Shown here: positions 1-7,430 of the stretch, piece by piece | Position numbering within the stretch: position 1 is the stretch's first letter | Layout of the letters: every line of letters begins with the position of its first letter | Assembly: GCA_947475875.1 (NCBI GenBank) | Contig: CANJME010000025.1 | Location: 1 to 36,038 of the forward strand | Length of the DNA: 36,038 nt | Direction: 5' to 3' | From: Caulobacteraceae bacterium | GTDB lineage: Bacteria; Pseudomonadota; Alphaproteobacteria; Caulobacterales; Caulobacteraceae | Notes under the pieces: generated by a model | Databases searched by the model: none | The model's input: only the letters and a program-made list of their open reading frames with translations | What the model was told of the DNA's origin: nothing | Made by a program: the position numbers and the translations under genes

Positions 1-139
1 GCCAGACACCGTTCAGGTCCGGGTGCGTGCCAACCTTGGTCGGCACATATCCCGCCGCAGGAAGCTGGCCCATGCCAACGCCCGCAACCCCAACCGTCAA
101 CAGACCCGCAAGGGCCACCGTCAATATCGTTTTCTTCAT
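1..139 (-). CDS. N-terminus of a secreted family-of-unknown-function protein (cut by window edge)
   Basis: Only the first 46 codons lie in the window. The ATG is at 139 (reverse strand), preceded by a GGGGAG ribosome-binding site. The peptide starts with a clear signal peptide (Lys-Lys, then a hydrophobic Leu/Val/Ala/Gly stretch). It reaches GTHPDLNGVW just before the edge. That last motif matches the post-signal motif of three complete proteins in this window (RPDIQGAWTN, HPDFEGAWTN, QPDLTGYWTN), so I infer a fourth paralogue. It is divergent from the SRPBCC pair starting at 362. Function is unknown, and the call rests on the signal peptide plus one short motif. Confidence 0.7.
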   Translation of the reverse strand, partial: MKKTILTVALAGLLTVGVAGVGMGQLPAAGYVPTKVGTHPDLNGVW

Positions 140-361
140 TTCACTCCCCGGAGCGCTCTTTTCGGCAACTGTTTTCAACCTAGCGCACGATTGGTCGGGC
201 TGTCTATGTAATGCAAATGTTTCAGCCGGATGGCGCCCGGCGGGAAATTGACCTTACGGAACAATTGCCGTGCGGCGGGCCTGTTGGCGTCTGGGCCCCG
301 CTGTGCCACAAAGGTCGTCAGGGACGTCTCTCTCAATAAGAAAACACAAGGAAACGAGGAA

Positions 362-1015
362 ATGGGTTTTAGCAAAATCACGCTGGCGGCTGCCGCCGTC
401 TCGGCCACGGGGCTGATCGCCGCCGCCGCCTTCGCGCAACCGCCTGCGGCCGCCCCGGCCGCAGCTCCGGCCACGCCGACCTATGTCGCTACGCCGGCTT
501 ATGCGTCGGTCCACATGGAGGTCGACGTCAACAAGCCGGCCGCCGAAGTCTGGGCCAAGGTCGGCAAGTTCTGCGATCTCGGTGAATGGCTTCGCGCGCC
601 CTGCGTGATCACCTCCGGCCAGGACGGCCAGCTCGGCGCGGTGCGCACCATCGCCGGACGCATCATCGAAGTGATGGTCGGCAAGGGCCCGACCTCCTAC
701 ACCTACACCCAGCCGGTCGCGAACAACGCCAACCCCTACAACCTCTATCACGGCACGCTGTCGGCCATCGCGGTTTCGCCCACGACCTCGAAGCTGACCT
801 ATGACATCTTCCAGGACAACTCGATGGTCGCCGAAGCCCAGCGCGAGGCCCGTATGGCCCAGCTGCGCACCCAATTCCAGGGCGCGCTCGACAATATGAA
901 GACCCTGGTAGAAACCGGCTCGATGCCGCCGGCTCCCGCGCGCGGCGGCGGCGGCGGCGGCGGTCGTGGCGGTGGCGCACCTGGCGCGGCTCCCCCGGCC
1001 GGACGTGGCGGCTAA
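362..1015 (+). CDS. exported SRPBCC (polyketide-cyclase-type) protein with Gly/Arg-rich tail, copy 1
   Basis: A 217-residue protein. I chose the ATG at 362, which has a GA-rich ribosome site and starts directly with a signal peptide ending near AFA-QPP. The open frame continues upstream to 230 without a good signal. After an Ala/Pro-rich linker (about residues 24-40) comes an SRPBCC/START-like domain typified by VDVNKPAAEVWAKVGKFCDL. This fold is known for a hydrophobic ligand pocket, and the ligand here is unknown. The C-terminus is a low-complexity ARGGGGGGGRGGG tail encoded by GGC repeats. It is the first of a tandem pair with the gene at 1043 (27 bp apart), presumably one transcript ending at the hairpin at 1739. 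An exported SRPBCC protein could bind or carry a hydrophobic small molecule in the periplasm; that role is inference. Confidence 0.85.
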   Translation: MGFSKITLAAAAVSATGLIAAAAFAQPPAAAPAAAPATPTYVATPAYASVHMEVDVNKPAAEVWAKVGKFCDLGEWLRAPCVITSGQDGQLGAVRTIAGRIIEVMVGKGPTSYTYTQPVANNANPYNLYHGTLSAIAVSPTTSKLTYDIFQDNSMVAEAQREARMAQLRTQFQGALDNMKTLVETGSMPPAPARGGGGGGGRGGGAPGAAPPAGRGG

Positions 1016-1042
1016 GACCAGATCAACAGAGGAAATCACATC

Positions 1043-1711
1043 ATGAAAACGATCAAGATCGCGGGCGTTGGCCTGCTCGCCTGCCTGATGGCCAGCTCGG
1101 CCTTCGCCCAACCTCCGGCGGCTCCGCCCGCCGGGGCGCCTCCCGCGGCTCCCGCCGCGGCTCCGCTGGCGCCGAACTATGTGACCATCATCATGGAGGT
1201 TACGGTCAACAAGTCGGCCCAGGACGTCTGGGCGCGGGTCGGCCGCTATTGCGCGATCAGCGAGTGGCTGCAGATCGCCGCCGGCTGCACGATCACCTCG
1301 GGTAAAGAGGGCGATATCGGCTCGGTGCGTTCTGTCGGCGGCGAGATTATGGTCGGCAAGACCGCGCTCTCCTACACCTACGCCCAGCGCCCCAGCCTGA
1401 CCAATCCGACGGCGGCCGGACGGTACAATATGTATCACGGCTGCCTGGAAGCGGTGCCGCTGACGGCCACGACCTCCAAGATCGTCTACACCCTGATGTA
1501 CGACAATGAGTTCGTGAACGGGGACGACGCAGCCAAGCAGGCCGAAATGCAGGGCCGGCGGAACACCTTCACCAACGCGCTCAACAACATGAAGATCCTG
1601 GCCGAGGGCGGCACGCTTCCGCCCCCGCCGGCTCGCGGCGGCGGCGGCGGCGGTGGTCGTGGCGGCGCTCCGGGTGGGGCTCCTCCCGCAGGCGGCGGAC
1701 GCGGCGGCTAA
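1043..1711 (+). CDS. exported SRPBCC (polyketide-cyclase-type) protein with Gly/Arg-rich tail, copy 2
   Basis: A 222-residue paralogue of the preceding gene. The ATG at 1043 has an AGAGGAAA ribosome site. The signal peptide ends near AFA-QPP, then comes an Ala/Pro linker and an SRPBCC domain (VTVNKSAQDVWARVGRYCAI, later ITSGKEGDIGSVRSVGGEIM). Shared landmarks with copy 1 are SYTYAQ versus SYTYTQ, YHG, ALDNMKTL versus ALNNMKIL, and the ARGGGGGGGRGG C-terminal tail. It has extra Cys residues absent from copy 1 (AAGCTITSG, YHGCLEAV), so the two may differ in ligand or disulphide content. Tandem duplication is directly visible. Function is unknown beyond the fold. Confidence 0.85.
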   Translation: MKTIKIAGVGLLACLMASSAFAQPPAAPPAGAPPAAPAAAPLAPNYVTIIMEVTVNKSAQDVWARVGRYCAISEWLQIAAGCTITSGKEGDIGSVRSVGGEIMVGKTALSYTYAQRPSLTNPTAAGRYNMYHGCLEAVPLTATTSKIVYTLMYDNEFVNGDDAAKQAEMQGRRNTFTNALNNMKILAEGGTLPPPPARGGGGGGGRGGAPGGAPPAGGGRGG

Positions 1712-1738
1712 TCTTAGGCTGACTGTAAAGACTGGAAG

Positions 1739-1768
1739 CGCGCCTCGCTATTCAGCGGGGCGCGTTTT
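1739..1768 (+). terminator. intrinsic terminator after the SRPBCC pair
   Basis: An 11-bp stem (1739-1749 with 1754-1764, one G-T pair) has an ATTC loop and is followed immediately by TTTT at 1765-1768. It lies 28 bp after the stop of the second SRPBCC gene and overlaps the last codons of the convergent regulator gene. Confidence 0.75.
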
Positions 1769-3028
1769 CATGTCGGGGCGAACCCCGGCGCTGCCCGGCA
1801 CCAGCGTGCCCATCAGGGTCGAATGTTCCATGCCCTGCACATTATAGACCGCCTCGATCGAGCGGGCGTTCCCGACGTTCTTCGCCAGTTCCTTCAACGC
1901 AACCGGATCGGTGGCGACATCGGCGACATGCATCACGCCGATATCCCGCGTCCCGGACAGCACGACGACTCTGTTGCCGTTCGGGGTCGCGAAACTGGCC
2001 AGATAGCCATAGTCGGTGTGAACCCGCCCGGCCCTCGGTCGGCCCGCCTGACTGGGGTAGAGCAGGTTGGTCTTGCTATCGAAGATCTCGTCATAGATCT
2101 TGGTGCCGACCGGATAGTCCTCTGCGACTTTGAAGCGCGAGTCGGTGAACACCATGTCTTCCAGTTTGCCCAGGCCGCTGAGGTAGCCGAGATAGACGAT
2201 ATGGCCGCTGGCCAGCATTTCGGGCTTCAGCTCCGAAGCGACCAGCATGTTGAGTTCGGGCGCGGGGACCAGCGTCTTGAGGAAGGGCAACAGGTTCTTC
2301 AGGCCCAGGGCCGCGCCGAGCGGCAGATAGGACAGATTGAGGTCGACATAGCGCCCCGCGTACTGCGGGTGTTTCGTCGTAAACTGGTCCAGTTCCAGGT
2401 GTGAATTGACGTCGAACTCGCGCATCATGCGGGCGACGCCGCCATTCCCGTCCGACTCTCCGAAAATGTAATAGTCGCCCAGCACCAGATAGATCGGCCG
2501 GCGGTTGGCGATCACCCCCGCCCAAACCGGAGAGCGACGGACCTCCGCGTAGGGGTCCGCATTCCAGGGGCCTTTCAGGGCGATCACCGCGCCGGCCCCG
2601 CCGGCGGCGAGCAAAGCGCCGCCTGCCCCGCCACCCAGCATCAGATTGCGCCGGCTGAGCGCGGACTTCGCCTCGGGCGTGGCCAGGGCGTTGGCGATCA
2701 CCGCCAGGCGATATTCGCCGCGCGGAATGGTCAGCCGCGTCAGCTGCTCGGGCCCCAGCTGGTCGTAGTAGTCTTCCAGTTTCTTGCGCAGACGGTGAAC
2801 ATAGACCCGCACCGAGGCGTCCCCCGGCTCGGACGTCGAGCGCCGGAACACCTCGATGGCGATGTCGATCTCGGCTACCGGCTTTTGCGCCAGCGACCAG
2901 TCAGCGAGGAAATCGAACAGGCGGCGCAGCGGCGTCGTCGGCCCAAGCCCGCCGTTTTCACGAAAACGGTCGATCTCCGCCTCAAGCTCAGAAATGTCGA
3001 ATGACCCGTCCACGCGCGGCTTATGCAC
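1748..3028 (-). CDS. membrane-anchored winged-helix transcriptional regulator (ToxR-like layout)
   Basis: The frame is open back to a TTG at 3082. GTG codons at 3028 and 3013 are alternatives, and I prefer one of these because the TTG start would run through the operator-like repeats at 3031-3060. No start has a good ribosome site. Counting from the TTG, residues about 50-127 look like an OmpR/PhoB-type winged helix (VRVYVHRLRKKLEDYY, then LTIPRGEYRLAV). A twin Arg (SRRNLML, 143-149) precedes a single hydrophobic span (about 147-169). About 270 residues of predicted extracytoplasmic domain follow, and I do not recognise them. The layout suggests a one-component sensor: outside domain, one membrane helix, DNA-binding domain inside. 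It diverges from the TonB receptor gene, so control of that receptor is the natural hypothesis. Confidence 0.8.
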   Translation of the reverse strand: MHKPRVDGSFDISELEAEIDRFRENGGLGPTTPLRRLFDFLADWSLAQKPVAEIDIAIEVFRRSTSEPGDASVRVYVHRLRKKLEDYYDQLGPEQLTRLTIPRGEYRLAVIANALATPEAKSALSRRNLMLGGGAGGALLAAGGAGAVIALKGPWNADPYAEVRRSPVWAGVIANRRPIYLVLGDYYIFGESDGNGGVARMMREFDVNSHLELDQFTTKHPQYAGRYVDLNLSYLPLGAALGLKNLLPFLKTLVPAPELNMLVASELKPEMLASGHIVYLGYLSGLGKLEDMVFTDSRFKVAEDYPVGTKIYDEIFDSKTNLLYPSQAGRPRAGRVHTDYGYLASFATPNGNRVVVLSGTRDIGVMHVADVATDPVALKELAKNVGNARSIEAVYNVQGMEHSTLMGTLVPGSAGVRPDMKTRPAE

Positions 3029-3030
3029 GT

Positions 3031-3060
3031 TGTAACGTCGTGTAACAACCGTGGAACCGT
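3031..3060. promoter_or_regulatory. direct-repeat operator candidate (TGTAAC x2) upstream of the TonB receptor
   Basis: TGTAAC occurs at 3031 and 3041, exactly 10 bp apart, followed by TGGAACCGT at 3052-3060. Direct repeats one helical turn apart are the usual site type for OmpR/PhoB winged-helix proteins. The site lies between a gene for such a protein and the receptor gene at 3129. A second copy of the whole arrangement is at 6612-6645. Confidence 0.55.
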
Positions 3061-3128
3061 TCCGTACGTGACGCACGCGCAACAGCGGCCAGCCTGCGGC
3101 CCTGCTTCAAATCACGCTGGGGGACACC

Positions 3129-5150
3129 ATGAAGATCACCACTCGAATACACCGCCGCATCCTGCTGGCCGGTGCGGCGCTCGGCCTTTCGGCTTTGGCC
3201 GTCGCCGCCTTCGCCGAAGAGCCGGCCACCACGGTCGATACGTTGATCGTGGCGACCGGCAGCCTTGAGCAGACCTTGCCGAACGACCTTTCGCGGTACG
3301 GCAACGATATCGTGGTCGTGAACGCCGACACGATCCGTGATCGCGCCTACGTCGATACAAACGACGCCCTGCGTATGGAAATACCGGGCCTGTACCTAGT
3401 GCCCTACGCCGGGCCGTTCAGCTATTCGAACCTCACCTTGCAGGGCTCGCGGGCCGGAGAGGTGCTGTGGCTGGTCGATGGGGTGCGGATCAACAACCGG
3501 CTCTACAACGGCACCAGTCCGTCCGACACGCTGCCGACGAACATGATCGAACGCATCGAGGTGTTGAAGGGTGGTCAGAGCCTCTTCTACGGCACCAACG
3601 CCACGGCGGGCGTGATCAACATCGTCACCCGCGGCTTTTCCAGCAAGAGCGGCGGCGAACTGACCGGGGGCTTGGACACCAACCAGGGCTATCACGTCTC
3701 GGGCTACGGCCGCGGAGCCACCGGCCGCAACAAGTTCGTCGTCTACGGATCCTGGGACCAGGCCGAGGGCTATCGGTCTTTCGACCACTACGAGCCGAGC
3801 GCCACCGACCGAAATCGCAGCTACGACGTCAAGACCGGCGGCGTGAAGTACGCCTTTGACCTCGGCGAGAGCGCCGCCTTCAGCCTGCGCTATCAGCACA
3901 CCAACGCCCTGATCGACTATCTGCAGCCGACCGAGGTCGCCGAAGGCTCCAACAGGCGCGACGAGGATATCTTCAGCGCCAATCTCGACTACCTGCCCAA
4001 CGAGCAGTTCCAGCTGTTCGGCAAGGTCTATGTCCACCAGTGGAACAGCTATTACACCACCAAGGTGAACACCCCCGGCAATCCCAGCATTCCGCCGATC
4101 ACCGTCGATGACAACGCCCAGTGGTGGTACTACGACAGCGGCGTCAATTTGGTGGCCCAGTTCAAGCCGGGCGGGCCGGTCGACTATCTGGTCGGCTACG
4201 ACTCCCAGCGTTACTACGGCCAGGACGACGTGCTGCTGATCGAGCGGCAGGCCGAGACGGTCAACGCCGGCGTCCTGCAGATCAGGTCCAACGACATGTT
4301 CTCGGATCGGGCCCGGTTCGCCGCCGGCGCGCGGTACAACACCATTGCCGGGCAGTCGAGCACCGTCTGGAACGCCAGCGGGCACGTCGACCTTTCCCTC
4401 ACCGTCTATGTTGAAGGCACAGCCGGAACCGCCTTCCTGCTGCCCGACGCCTATGAACTGCACGCGGTCGATCCCTTCGACGTCTGGGGCGAGCCGGACC
4501 TGGAGCCGGAAAAGAGCCGCAGCTTCAACCTGTCCGTTGGCGGCGAGGCCGAGGACCACCGCTTCGCCTGGCAGGTCACGGGCTTTCAGCGGACCATCGA
4601 CAATCTGATCACCGACGACTCCTCGGCGACGACCTTCAAGAACGGCGATCCCCTACCGCCGGCCGCGGCCAACGGCGTCTTTATCAATGTGCCCGATCAA
4701 GTGAAGGTCACCGGTTTCGAAGGCCAGGCCGCCTTCCACCTCAACAGCGACTGGACGCTGCACGCCAGCTACGCCCAGGTTGATGCGCACGTTAAGGGCT
4801 CGACCTCTCAGCTGACCAACAACCCCGAATCCTATGGCAAGGCCAGTCTGGACTACGCGCCGATGGACCGGCGCTATGGCGGCTCGATCAGCGCGCTGTG
4901 GACCGGCGATGTCTTTGACGGCGGCGGCAATAATTTCGGCGACTATGTCGTGGCCGACCTCGCCGTGCAGGTCTATCTGGATGACGATCGCAAAACGCAG
5001 GTGACCTTGAGGATCGAAAACCTGCTGGATGAAGATTATGCGACGCGGGGCTTCCGCACCGGGGATCTGGATTCCAGCGCCGGAACCTTTCCCTTCCGCT
5101 TCGTCGGCGTGCCGCGCACGGTTCACCTCAGTCTGACGAGGCGCTACTGA
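3129..5150 (+). CDS. TonB-dependent outer-membrane receptor
   Basis: A 673-residue protein of normal length for the family. The ATG at 3129 follows GGGGGAC. The signal peptide is about residues 1-29 (cut near AFA-EEP), then a possible TonB box (TVDTLIVATG, about 35-44). The plug domain (about 45-155) includes LTLQGSRAGEVLWLVDGVRI, IERIEVLKGGQSLFYG and GVINIVTRG, all classic. The rest is a beta-barrel with alternating aromatic strands, and it ends HLSLTRRY with a terminal aromatic residue as expected for barrel assembly. It imports a scarce ligand, using TonB energy, across the outer membrane. The partner PepSY membrane gene 11 bp downstream suggests an iron chelate, but the ligand is not shown by the sequence. 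Control by the divergent membrane-bound regulator is inferred. Confidence 0.93.
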   Translation: MKITTRIHRRILLAGAALGLSALAVAAFAEEPATTVDTLIVATGSLEQTLPNDLSRYGNDIVVVNADTIRDRAYVDTNDALRMEIPGLYLVPYAGPFSYSNLTLQGSRAGEVLWLVDGVRINNRLYNGTSPSDTLPTNMIERIEVLKGGQSLFYGTNATAGVINIVTRGFSSKSGGELTGGLDTNQGYHVSGYGRGATGRNKFVVYGSWDQAEGYRSFDHYEPSATDRNRSYDVKTGGVKYAFDLGESAAFSLRYQHTNALIDYLQPTEVAEGSNRRDEDIFSANLDYLPNEQFQLFGKVYVHQWNSYYTTKVNTPGNPSIPPITVDDNAQWWYYDSGVNLVAQFKPGGPVDYLVGYDSQRYYGQDDVLLIERQAETVNAGVLQIRSNDMFSDRARFAAGARYNTIAGQSSTVWNASGHVDLSLTVYVEGTAGTAFLLPDAYELHAVDPFDVWGEPDLEPEKSRSFNLSVGGEAEDHRFAWQVTGFQRTIDNLITDDSSATTFKNGDPLPPAAANGVFINVPDQVKVTGFEGQAAFHLNSDWTLHASYAQVDAHVKGSTSQLTNNPESYGKASLDYAPMDRRYGGSISALWTGDVFDGGGNNFGDYVVADLAVQVYLDDDRKTQVTLRIENLLDEDYATRGFRTGDLDSSAGTFPFRFVGVPRTVHLSLTRRY

Positions 5151-5161
5151 TCTCGTTCATC

Positions 5162-6616
5162 ATGGGCGTTCTGGTCGTCATCCATCGCTATCTCGGCGTC
5201 GCCGTGGGTCTGCTCATGACCCTGTGGTGCCTCACGGGCTTTGTGATGATGTACCAGAGCTTTCCCGAGCTCACGCCGGCCGAACGCGTCGCCGGGCTGC
5301 AGCCGCTCGATCTTGCGGGCTGCTGTGCCCTGGGCGCCGTGCCGTTTGAGCCTGACGACGGGGTTGCCGGGTTCCGCATCGAGATGCTGGCCGGCAAGCC
5401 GGTGCTGCGTCTGACGCCCCAGGACGGCCCCAGTATGATCCTCGATCTTCGGGCGGGGGCGGCAATCGAGCCCCTGTCGAAAGATCAGGTTCTGGCCGTC
5501 GCCCAGGCCTACGGCGCCGGTCACGCCATCGGCGGGGCGCCGCGCCTGCTCGCCCCGACGGTGCGCGATCAGTGGACCGTTCAGTACGCCAGGCGCGACC
5601 AGCCGATCCATCACCTGGCCTTTGGCGATGCGGCCGGCAGCGAGATCTACGTGGCCGGCAAGACCGGTGAGGTCATCGAAGACACCAACGGCCGCGAGCG
5701 GCTGCTGGGCTATGTGGGCGCGGTGCCGCACTGGCTCTATCCCACTCTGCTCCGCGAGAACGGCAAGCTGTGGTCGAAGGTGGTCATCTGGACGTCCGTT
5801 GTCGGGACCTTCCTGACGCTGACCGGCCTCTATGTCGGTATTAGCCGGTGGCTCAGCGCGCCGAATGGCCGGGCCTCGCCCTTTCGAGGGCTGTGGATGT
5901 GGCACCACATGATCGGTCTCATCTTCGGGGTTCTGACGCTCACCTGGGTGGCGAGCGGTCTGCTCAGCATGAATCCCTGGGGCCTGCTGGAAGGCCAGGG
6001 CAGTCCGGCGCCGGATCAGTACCACGGCCGCATGACCTGGGGCGCGGTGAAGTCATTTGTGGCGGCGGCGCCAGAGTTGGCGGACGGGCGCGCCGTACTG
6101 GTCGACTCAGCGCCGGTCGGCGGCTGGCTTTTCGCCCGGGTTCTGGACAAGAGCGGATCGGTGTTGCGGGTGGACGCCGGAGCTCGGCCCGCACCGCTAG
6201 CGGGAGCTGAGGTAATGGCGGCGCTGGCGCGCCTCCAGACGCCGCCTCGGAGCTTCGCGGAACTGCGCCGCGAGGACAGCTATTACTACGCCCACCACGG
6301 CAGGGTTTCGCTGCCGGTCTATCGGGCCATCCTCGGCGATGCGGCCGCGACTCGCCTCTATATCGACGCCGAGGGTGGCCAGGTTTTGCGCGTGGTCGGG
6401 ACCGATGAGCGCCAGTGGCGCTGGCTGCAGAGCGGACTGCACGATCTTGATCTGCCGGGCATCCGCCAGCGGCCGGTCTGGGATGCGGTGGTGCTTTTCC
6501 TGCTCGCCGGCGTAACAGCCTTGTGCGCTACGGGTTTCTGGCTCTCGTTGCGGCGGATCAGACGCGATGTAACGGGTGTCGCCGCCCGCCGAGAGAAGGC
6601 TAAGCCGACCTTGTAA
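5162..6616 (+). CDS. PepSY-associated transmembrane protein (putative siderophore/iron reductase type)
   Basis: A 484-residue inner-membrane protein with four hydrophobic spans, at about 3-31, 206-228, 247-270 and 439-463. Two large extracytoplasmic PepSY-like stretches separate them. His residues sit at the membrane edges (H8, H190 in PHW, H248-H249 in WHHM), a pattern seen in haem-binding members. Proteins of this family often follow TonB receptors and are thought to move electrons to reduce imported ferric chelates. It begins 11 bp after the receptor stop, so the two are almost certainly co-transcribed. The stop codon overlaps the first TGTAAC of the second direct-repeat site. The reductase role is inferred from family and neighbour. 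Confidence 0.85.
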   Translation: MGVLVVIHRYLGVAVGLLMTLWCLTGFVMMYQSFPELTPAERVAGLQPLDLAGCCALGAVPFEPDDGVAGFRIEMLAGKPVLRLTPQDGPSMILDLRAGAAIEPLSKDQVLAVAQAYGAGHAIGGAPRLLAPTVRDQWTVQYARRDQPIHHLAFGDAAGSEIYVAGKTGEVIEDTNGRERLLGYVGAVPHWLYPTLLRENGKLWSKVVIWTSVVGTFLTLTGLYVGISRWLSAPNGRASPFRGLWMWHHMIGLIFGVLTLTWVASGLLSMNPWGLLEGQGSPAPDQYHGRMTWGAVKSFVAAAPELADGRAVLVDSAPVGGWLFARVLDKSGSVLRVDAGARPAPLAGAEVMAALARLQTPPRSFAELRREDSYYYAHHGRVSLPVYRAILGDAAATRLYIDAEGGQVLRVVGTDERQWRWLQSGLHDLDLPGIRQRPVWDAVVLFLLAGVTALCATGFWLSLRRIRRDVTGVAARREKAKPTL

Positions 6617-6645
6617 CAAGCTGTAACGTCAGGATGGAACCGTAC
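6612..6645. promoter_or_regulatory. second TGTAAC direct-repeat site, downstream of the PepSY gene
   Basis: TGTAAC is at 6612 and 6622 (again 10 bp apart), then TGGAACCGT at 6635-6643. It is the same composite as at 3031-3060 but with a 7-bp rather than 5-bp gap before TGGAAC. The first half-site contains the PepSY stop codon. No convincing gene starts within 200 bp on the plus strand. It may drive a very short or lost gene, or be a decayed duplicate of the receptor promoter. Confidence 0.4.
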
Positions 6646-6780
6646 ATCGCAAGACAGGCGAGGCCGCGGCGGCTATCTTAGCGTTACTGATCCTGCTGGG
6701 TGCGTCGTCCAACCTGACGGACGCTTCGCTCAAATAAGGAAGCTAGAGAAGATGGCAAGATCTTCCCTGGCCGCGGTGTT

Positions 6781-6815
6781 CTCGCCGGACGGTCAACGCC
6801 CTTCCGTCCGGCGAG
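6781..6815. terminator. perfect 12-bp hairpin between convergent genes
   Basis: CTCGCCGGACGG at 6781-6792 pairs perfectly with 6804-6815 around an 11-nt loop. It sits between the 3' ends of the PepSY gene and the convergent FKBP gene. There is no T-tract on either strand, so termination is plausible by position but not proven by form. Confidence 0.45.
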
Positions 6816-6871
6816 GATACTACACCCCGGCCGGAATCACCAGTTCAATAGGTCGTGAGACGGGAACGCCC

Positions 6872-7381
6872 CTACGGTGCGGGCGCCATGAAGTCGACCA
6901 GCTCGATGTGGAACAGCAAAGTCGAGTTCGGCGGCACCGGTACGTCGGTGCGGTCGCGGTAGGCCATGGCGGCCGGAATGACCACGTCCCAGGTCTCTCC
7001 CTTGCGCATCAGTACAATAGCTTCCTGCCAGCCCTTGATCAGGCGGGGCAGGGGAAAGGTCGCCTGGCCTTCCGGCTGACGCGAGGATGAGTCGAACATG
7101 CGGCCGTTGATCAGCCGGCCCTCATAACTGATCGTCACGGTATCCGTCGCCTTGGGACGGGCGCCCTTGCCCGCCGGCCCGGAGCGCTTGGACTGCACCC
7201 CCGTGGCCGAAACGGTCCAGCCCTTCTGGGCCTTGTTCCAGTCCAGATAGGCCTGCTGGCTGGCGGTCCAGGCGACCGGGTCGTCCTGGCTGGCCGGCGT
7301 CGGTGGCTGCGGCTGGGCCATGGCGGCCAGACCCGCCCCGGCCAGAACTGAGGCCAGGGCGAAAGCGACGAGCTTGTTCAT
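6872..7381 (-). CDS. exported FKBP-type peptidyl-prolyl cis-trans isomerase
   Basis: A 169-residue protein with a signal peptide of about 22 residues (cut near AMA-QPQ). The FKBP domain occupies roughly residues 75-165: DTVTISYEGRLINGRMFDSS, then PLPRLIKGWQEAIVLMRKGE, IPAAMAYRDR and LLFHIELVDF. Small FKBPs catalyse prolyl isomerisation; with a signal peptide this one should act in the periplasm. It lies 49 bp downstream of the co-oriented secreted-family gene at 7431-8795, so the two probably share a transcript. That neighbour is very Pro/Ala-rich, which makes a folding-helper role attractive but unproven. The usual motif VIPGW is replaced by LIKGW. Confidence 0.88.
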   Translation of the reverse strand: MNKLVAFALASVLAGAGLAAMAQPQPPTPASQDDPVAWTASQQAYLDWNKAQKGWTVSATGVQSKRSGPAGKGARPKATDTVTISYEGRLINGRMFDSSSRQPEGQATFPLPRLIKGWQEAIVLMRKGETWDVVIPAAMAYRDRTDVPVPPNSTLLFHIELVDFMAPAP

Positions 7382-7430
7382 GGGCGCAACTGTCCCCTCA
7401 AGGTGACTGAAACGGAACGTCCGTTGATCG

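Noticed and set aside
254-1438. 394-codon open frame on the minus strand opposite the SRPBCC pair
   Set aside because: It is the antisense shadow of two well-supported genes in GC-rich DNA, is full of Arg/Gly, and has no domain or ribosome site.
3396-4559. 387-codon minus-strand frame inside the TonB receptor gene
   Set aside because: The plus-strand frame has a signal peptide, plug and barrel motifs; the antisense frame has none.
6752-7090. 112-codon plus-strand frame with a ribosome-like site
   Set aside because: It runs through a perfect hairpin and then antisense to the FKBP domain; protein composition is implausible. Kept only as a possibility in the orphan-site finding.
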